From contig BDIU01000120.1 in the NCBI GenBank assembly GCA_002118135.1, positions 1 to 64,000 on the forward strand: a DNA stretch of 64,000 nucleotides. The letters run 5' to 3'. Each line of letters begins with the position of its first letter. The stretch's first letter is position 1. Source of the DNA: Trebouxia sp. TZW2008. Lineage: Eukaryota > Chlorophyta > Trebouxiophyceae > Trebouxiales > Trebouxiaceae. Below are positions 58,060 through 64,000 of this stretch, piece after piece. The notes beneath the pieces were generated by a model that was not told the DNA's origin, did not search any database, and saw only the letters and a program-made list of their open reading frames with translations. The translations under genes were made by a program, and so were the position numbers.

Positions 58060-59690
58060 ATGGTGGCCACGCCGCTGGCCCCTAACGCGTCAGGAGGAGC
58101 TACTGTATATGAGCAGGAGGCTAAGCTAGACAAGCTGTTCAATGAGCTACAAGCTGGCTTCAAGAAGATGGAGGGCATATCAGATCCCAACAAGCAATCG
58201 AATGTGCTTAAGGACTTGACCAGCAAGATGCAGGAAGCCAAGAGGTGAATATGCCACTCTTTCTGATGCTTAAGCTGTGCATAGCCAGCCAGACCTGCTA
58301 GAGATGGCATCGTGCTGGTCAAGCGGCACTTCCCACATTGTCTCACTTGCTGTCTGTTGCGCAGTCTGATCAAAGAGTTTGAGCAAGAGGCAAGAACAGA
58401 CAACATGCCTGCTGCTGAGCTGACTTCGCGTAAGAAGACCATGGTGCAGCAGCTCAACGAGTACATTGCCAAGAAGAAAGAGCTAGGCAATGACATTGCG
58501 GGGCGTAAGGAGCTGATTGGAGCTGCCAAGCGCGGCGATGGCCCCAAAGACTACAACAGTGCGTATTTTCACCCTCCTGAACACCAATAGGCCGCAAGTC
58601 ATCCTGCAAGCTCTCATGTCATGTGTCAGCTTGATTCATGTGAAAGTGCGCATGCTTCATCCTCTGCAATGACGGTTCATAGGGTCAGCATGCTGTGCAA
58701 AACGCGATGCTGCAGCATGTTTAGAGCAACATGGTCTGATCCTGCAGCCATGGACACCACACAGCTGATCACTGAGGGTCGCAAGAAGATCAAAGAGAGT
58801 GATGAGTCACTCATACGGTCTGAGAAGCTGGTGGCAGAGACAATTGACATTGGCACCAAAACAGCAGAGAAGCTTGATGATCAGACTAAGCAACTAGAAC
58901 GCGTAGTGGATGACCTGGATCAGATACACTTCTCAATGAAGAAAGCCAGCAGGATCATCAGGGACATCACACGCGCAATTGCTACAGACAAGTAAGCCGC
59001 TCAAGCTATTGCTGCCTGTCTGAGCAATTCAGTGGCAATGTAGCGTCCTCACGAGCACTTTGAATGCGCCAACTTGAGCGCAACAAGCACTTGATTTTGG
59101 CTAGGCCAGCACGTTCTTATTGGAATCATTGCAGCTAGAGCTAAGCAGTGGCATTGCAGCAGATCAGCATGTCAGGCCTGATGCTGACATGCTGATCTCA
59201 GTGCATTTTAAAGTAGGGTCCTTATATCTTTAGATGGCTGCATGTTTGGTGTGCAGGGCAATCATGGGGTTCATCATGCTGCTAGTCATTGGAGTTGTGG
59301 TCATCATCATCCTGAAGATTGCGCATATACCCAAGCACGCCTCAAATGTAAGTGTGTTCTCCCTCTTTCTTGCTGGCATTGTACAGCCGTCAAGCTTTGC
59401 TGCATACCTGTCTTTGCATTCCCTGCTTTGGAAAAGGCAACAACGGTGAGATATCCACCATTGCCTGCTGTTTTTGCAATGTCTGAACAGGCAACGGCAG
59501 GCTGGAATATTCTGCTTTCATACGTTTTATTTGCTTGTGGATTGCGTGTCAGGTTGCTAATTTGACACAGTTAATTTGTGCCATGCAGCCCTCACCGCCA
59601 CCGCCCCCTCCACCACCCACCAGCACAGGAAGGCGGATTCTCGGCTATAGTGCGCCCACCATAGCCCAACCCCATTACACAATCACGTAG
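58060..59690 (+). CDS. NPSN11: NPSN-type Qb-SNARE
   Basis: Exons 58060-58244, 58365-58558, 58748-58991, 59257-59347 and 59589-59690 (TAG) give 271 aa, consistent in phase and close to the family's length. The N-terminal part is a helical regulatory domain (EAKLDKLFNELQAGFKKMEG). The SNARE helix follows (LITEGRKKIKESDESLIRSE ... DQTKQLERVVDDLDQIHFSM), then a membrane span (IMGFIMLLVIGVVVIIILKI). After it comes a tail of about 40 residues with a polyproline run, ending PHYTIT; plant NPSNs also have a luminal tail. Family knowledge: NPSN11 acts in cell-plate and plasma-membrane fusion with KNOLLE-like syntaxins. Which paralogue this equals is not resolved. Confidence 0.93.
59161..59198. repeat. 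Perfect 15-bp inverted repeat with 8-nt loop
   Basis: AGATCAGCATGTCAG at 59161-59175 and its exact reverse complement at 59184-59198, within an NPSN intron. It could fold as a hairpin in the pre-mRNA. Confidence 0.95.
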
Positions 59691-59823
59691 CCTTAGCACA
59701 AGCGTCCAGGGTTTCTCTAGTGATCATGCTTACTGTGTCATCGAGCTCCGAATCCAGCCTGTGGTAGGTCTGTTTAGCTATTTTACTTTAGGTGTGAGCG
59801 CTGCATCCCGCCCTGCTCGATGC

Positions 59824-60405
59824 ATGGAGCACACAAATGGTTTGCCTGAAAGGTCGCAGCTGCAGCAGCGCTGTTTCAGTGAACCCGCGCCAGACGGAGT
59901 AGTGCACTTCCAGATCGTGAACTTTCGTCGACAGCTATTTGTGTGGTTGTCGGCTGGTTCTGGACAGCTAGGACATCTATGCATGGCTTCGCAAACAAGA
60001 ATGGTACGTGTGCTTTTTCATTCAGTGTTGCCGTGAAGCGGTATACGTCGCGCTGAAGCTGTATACGTGACATTCACAGGACAGCGTCCCTGCCGTGACA
60101 AATCTGAACCATAGCAGCAGCAGCGATCCTGCAGCTTCCTTAGCACAGAAACTGGGTGAAAATTGCTTTGTGTTTCTGTTGAACCATTCATGGACGTTTC
60201 ACTGACTCATTGAGCCTTACAGCTCTACGAGTAAACAAGCCAGTGGTCTGCTCCTGCCAGATACCTCAATCTGCGGCCATGCTTCAGGTTTGAGAGTCAC
60301 AGCATCCACACAGATGTTACATATGGCCCTTGTCGCAAAGTCTTGGCTGTGTAGGCTTTTGCTGAAAGACGATTGTTCCAAGAGCTGGACAACATGACTC
60401 TGTGA
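59824..60405 (+). CDS. PSMG4: Proteasome assembly chaperone 4
   Basis: Exons 59824-60003, 60080-60155, 60223-60287 and 60355-60405 (TGA) give 123 aa, consistent in phase and the same length as I recall for the human protein. Recognised from VVHFQIVNFRRQLFVWLSAG, then LGHLCMASQTRMDSVPAVT, which match the PSMG4 core (VHFxV...LFxWVG...LAVAMxxRYDSxP). The last exon reads AFAERRLFQELDNMTL, like the C-terminal helix of the family. Family knowledge: it pairs with PSMG3 and helps build the proteasome alpha ring. The start lies only 134 bp after the NPSN stop, in the same direction, with a CpG-rich start region at about 59620-60060. Confidence 0.88.
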
Positions 60406-60856
60406 GAACAGTTGAAAAGGCTACAGCCTTTGCCATGATGAGGCTGCTGAACCCACACTTCAAAAACTTGACCTTGCCAATATGGGCAGCAGAGCCGTGT
60501 CCAATCTTCAATATTCATGAGATGGCATGAGTAGCAGTCACAGCAGCTGCTGCGCTGTGATGCATGAAACTGCAGCAGCAGAGGCGCAGATGCTCATGCC
60601 ATTTGTAAGTATTGTTTGAATGAGTTTACAAATGACTCGTCAGTCTCTTCTCATGTCAAGTTCATCCGAAGCTTGACAAGAAGATTGAAGAAAGATGGCA
60701 TGCCAACAAAAATGTCTCATCATCTGTAACAACAGTATATTCATCACAAGACCTGCATATATATACTTAAATGCGCAGATACTGCATGTGGCTGGAGATG
60801 AGTGAGACTCAGTAGCTGAGTCTACAAAATGCTTGGCTCAAAGATGTCACATTATG
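60406..60856. other. Tail-to-tail intergenic stretch
   Basis: Between the PSMG4 and p115 stop codons. It contains TGTAA at 60604-60608 (+) and TTACA at 60626-60630 (-), possible poly(A) signals for the two converging genes. No further gene is recognised. Confidence 0.45.
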
Positions 60857-63800
60857 TCATGTCATGTCAAGGGTATCCAGAAGAGGCTGCACGTCAATGC
60901 CAAGCTCCTCAAGCTTGGCTTGTAGTCTGCAGAACACCAACCGAATCGTCAACATCAATCAGTTTGCTATGAAGTGGACAATGCAGTCCATAGAAACAGC
61001 TTGCAAACAGCAGATACCAGACACAAGTGGGCGACTTGCTCGACCGCATAAGGATAGCTGCTGCTTGCCTATCCTGCAGTCTGCATAAGCAAATGATGTG
61101 CCAGCTGCAACTGCAAAAATTGAAATTGGCTTACATCTGCGTCTTCTGCTCCTCTAGACCAAGGCATGTCAGCAAGTCTGTCATGGTGGCTTCTTCAGCA
61201 TCATCATCATCAACATCTTCGCCATTTTGCGCTGAAGAGCTGTCCTGTTGAGGGACTTCAGCTGCAACACCTGAAAACACAAACCAGATGCTAGAATGCT
61301 GTGCATGTGCTAATCTGATTCGCACACCCACTAGTTCTGCATGTCTAGCCAAGCAGAAAAGCATGTTGCTGCAGAACGCAACCCTGTGAGGCATGCTCAG
61401 CATTCAAGATGATACCCAGGCATCAAAGGTGTCACTGCAAAGTTGCAAGGCTGACCTGTGCCAGAGGCTGAGGGTGCATGATCAAGTTGGCTTTGCAGCT
61501 TCTTCACTTGGGCCTCTAACTGGAAGGAATGTACTTCTAGGTTGTTGTAAGCCCCAGCCAGGTCTGACAGCTCTGCTTCAAACCGATGTGCAGCTGATGA
61601 TGCCTCCTGTTCTGTTTGTTTGGCTGATGTCAGGGCAGATTGTAGCTCAGACTTCTCATCTGGAAGAACAAGATGCGGCTTGAATGGACTTGTGCATCAC
61701 TGAGCCAGTCCAGTTTGCTGTGTTGGCAAGGGTTGTCGAGACTGAAGCTCAGAGTGTGAAGTATGCAGCAAAGAGCCAGGTCCCCTCAAGATCTTGCGTT
61801 TGCCTCATGCAACGTGGGCATGGCACCTGTGAATGTCTATTGTAGTAAAGGTCGTCTTGCTATATACTTACCCTGCAGAGCTCGCAACTGATTTTGTAGC
61901 ACGCTGACTTGTTCCTCAGCTCTGCTGCAGGCTTCTTGAGCGGCTGCGAGCTGTGTCGTTGAGGTTGGGTGCATTGCAGTGGCTGATGACTGATTCTGGC
62001 TGTTGCCATTGCGCAGCTGCTGCACCTCCCTATGGGACAGAAACTTTTGATGATGCAATTGTTCAAACGCTGTGCATCACAAATCCTGGAAAGGTGATCT
62101 TGCCTGGTGGCAATTGCATTGTACGCAATTCAGCAGTGTCAATGTGGAGGCCTGCAGCGCCATGGTCAGTGTTCAAGCACGCAAGGCTGGAAAAGTTGCA
62201 AGGCAGCTGGAAAGACAATTTCAAACAGACGCTTGGCATGGATGATGTTCACGAGCAGTATCACCTCTGTAGCTGCTGTATGCGCAGCTCAGCTTGCTTC
62301 AGCTGGGCAATGCTTGCATGATGTCCAGGAGAAGCTGAAGTAGATGCTGACTGGCCTGCCTGCCTGCCAAGCAGGCGCTGCCGCACCTGCTGCTCAACTG
62401 TCAGGATCAGCTGCGTTGACTGCTGGTCAAACGGGTTCTCCACTGCAGGCTCTGGAGGACTATCCTGTATCTCATTGTCAGCCTCCTCACCTGCAGCCAG
62501 CCTCGGCCTGAAGGTGTGCAATCGGTCTCCTTGAAGCACATTACCATTTGCAGGGAGTTTGGTCAGGTAGCAGAACATGCAGCTAGTGCATTCAATTCTT
62601 TACATGAGCTGTTCTGGCATTCCCCAAGAACATAGCAGCTTAGCTAAATTTGTGGATCACACCACAAGTCACTCTTGCACACCTGGTAGACGTTATTGAT
62701 CATGTCTGGATGCCATGTATCAGGCACTGCCCCTGATTACTGTGCATCTATTGCTAGGATCATCAAAAGACAACAAATGTCAGGAGTTCATAGCGTTGCT
62801 TGGTGATGGTAGGCTTGGTACCTTGTTCACCATCCTGCCTCTGCTCAACGGTAGGGGTCGTGGGGACCTGAAGACCATTAACACCAGCAATGAAATCTGG
62901 TGTTTGCTTGACAGACTCAATGGATGACAGAAAGCTGGCCATGCCAATCTGACTGTTGATTCCCTCAAGATATGAAGTAAATTGAGTCCCCTGCACAACA
63001 AGGAGTTTTGCATGTGAAGCACACAGAATTATTGCAGCAAATATCAAATTATGGCCAGGAGCATAAAGGCTCCTGGTCCACTTGCGCAATGCCAACAGGA
63101 CCACAGCCAACAGTCAACCCAGCATTGAAGGGTCACAGCAGAAATGCCTGTGCATGCCGGCCTGTAGAAAGTCACCTGGGTTTGTGAAGTGACGCAGGCC
63201 CCCAGGAGGATTGCAGCCAGCCCAGCCAACAGTGGATCAGCCTGTACCTCCCTGCAAGTGTCAGCAAACCTCATCCTTTTGGAGCTTGTAGCAAACAGCT
63301 GCTAAATGCTGCCAGAGGCAATACCTTGCAAGCTCAGTGTGAGGTGATACCCTGATGGTCATGTACATGATCTATGATAGTGGTTTGCAGGAGACACTGA
63401 TGTCATTTTAGGTACTGCACATATTTCTGATGCACTGAGCTATGCATCTCAATCTTAAGCTTCAAGCAGTGGCAACATCCAATTATGAAATGAATGCACT
63501 GAGCTGCGTTGTAGTCTACAGGCTGGCTGCTCAATTGCTGATATGGCCGTTGTTTACACAGGCTGTTAAGGTGGTGCAGGTCCAGGCACTGCAGATAATG
63601 TTAAAGCGACATCACAAATGCAGCACTATGACATTACTGAAGCTTCAAGTGACAAGTTACACATCCTGTATGACAGCATACAGGGCAGTGTTGCAGGATG
63701 TCTCAGCAATATGGTTCACCTGTTCAGGATAAGATCAGTGAGCAAGGGCAGACAGCTTGTGCTGGAGAAGCCCTGCTGAACAGCTGGAGAAGCGCCAGCC

Positions 63801-64000
63801 AGCCATGTGATCATGAGCAACATTAACAGGACGGCAATATGCACGTGACCATCTGTGCCATCTGCAAAGGCAAATGCATTCACCTGAGTCTGCAAGTTGC
63901 TGAGCAGCAAAGTCAGGCCCTGCTTGGGGTGATTACACATTTCAGCAGTTTGCATGGTCAACCAACAGCATGGCCAGAATTCAGGGCTTAGCTTGTGGTA
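60857..64000 (-). CDS. USO1: p115/USO1 Golgi vesicle-tethering factor, C-terminal part
   Basis: The gene runs off the right edge. Exons 63883-63720, 63251-63176, 62990-62822, 62529-62265, 62029-61872, 61659-61456, 61270-61135 and 60926-60857 (TGA) give about 413 C-terminal residues in one consistent frame. The armadillo-like head ends with ITWLAGASPAV, GLAAILLGACVTSQTQ and GINSQIGMASFLSSIESVK, as in plant GC6 proteins. Then comes NPFDQQSTQLILTVEQQVRQ, and a coiled coil (LAAAQEACSRAEEQVSVLQN; LSDLAGAYNNLEVHSFQLEA). An acidic stretch (EDVDDDDAEEA) and DLLTCLGLEEQK precede the end, EELGIDVQPLLDTLDMT. Family knowledge: p115 tethers COPI and COPII vesicles at the cis-Golgi together with Rab1 and golgins. 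Any sequence at 63884-64000 that is exonic could not be assigned. Confidence 0.9.

Noticed and set aside
57834..58547. 237-codon minus-strand open frame
   Set aside because: Antisense to the first two NPSN exons, whose sense frame matches the SNARE family with exact splice phases.
1..64000. Retrotransposon, virus-like or bacterial-origin segments
   Set aside because: No reverse transcriptase, integrase, capsid or transposase frame was seen, and all recognised genes carry introns typical of the host.

Overview
This window is nuclear DNA from a photosynthetic eukaryote, most likely a green alga. The evidence is a set of intron-rich genes with GT-AG (and some GC-AG) introns, a plant-type NPSN SNARE, a plant-type p115/GC6 tether, proteins with transit-like N-termini, and a pyruvate carboxylase, an enzyme known from green algae but absent from land plants. 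A trebouxiophyte would fit the near-balanced base composition, but that is only a guess.

Layout, left to right. The 3' part of a papain-family cysteine protease (+, 180-2665). A complete 23-exon pyruvate carboxylase (-, 4009-21481). Divergent from it, a small plastid-type membrane protein (+, 21894-23500). A 17-exon NVL/CDC48C AAA-ATPase for 60S ribosome assembly (+, 23903-35161). An LRR-kinase fusion (+, 35732-37855). A tRNA-Glu(TTC) (38054-38127). A divergent pair of small organelle-type proteins (- 38742-39411 and + 39843-41233). A long F-box gene (+, 42057-49215). A 17-exon TSR1 for 40S ribosome assembly (-, 50293-57591). Divergent from that, an NPSN SNARE (+, 58060-59690), the proteasome chaperone PSMG4 (+, 59824-60405), and the 3' part of Golgi tether p115/USO1 (-, from 60857 past the right edge). 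Most models were built by hand: each splice site was read from the sequence, and phases and total length add up to whole codons.

The most unusual signal is inside the introns. Next to exon after exon, the adjacent intron carries one to seven degenerate direct copies of the nearby exon-intron junction. Copies on the upstream side of an exon hold the acceptor plus the start of the exon; copies on the downstream side hold the end of the exon plus the donor. Pyruvate carboxylase shows this at most of its exons, and it recurs in NVL, the F-box gene, the protease and TSR1. It suggests that introns here grew by repeated local tandem duplication across splice junctions. Other themes are a Tc1/mariner-like MITE family (five copies), CpG-rich gene starts set in CpG-poor gene bodies, and several GC-AG introns.

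The genes do not form one pathway. Two (NVL, TSR1) serve the two ribosomal subunits, two (NPSN, p115) serve membrane traffic, and two (F-box, PSMG4) serve protein turnover.
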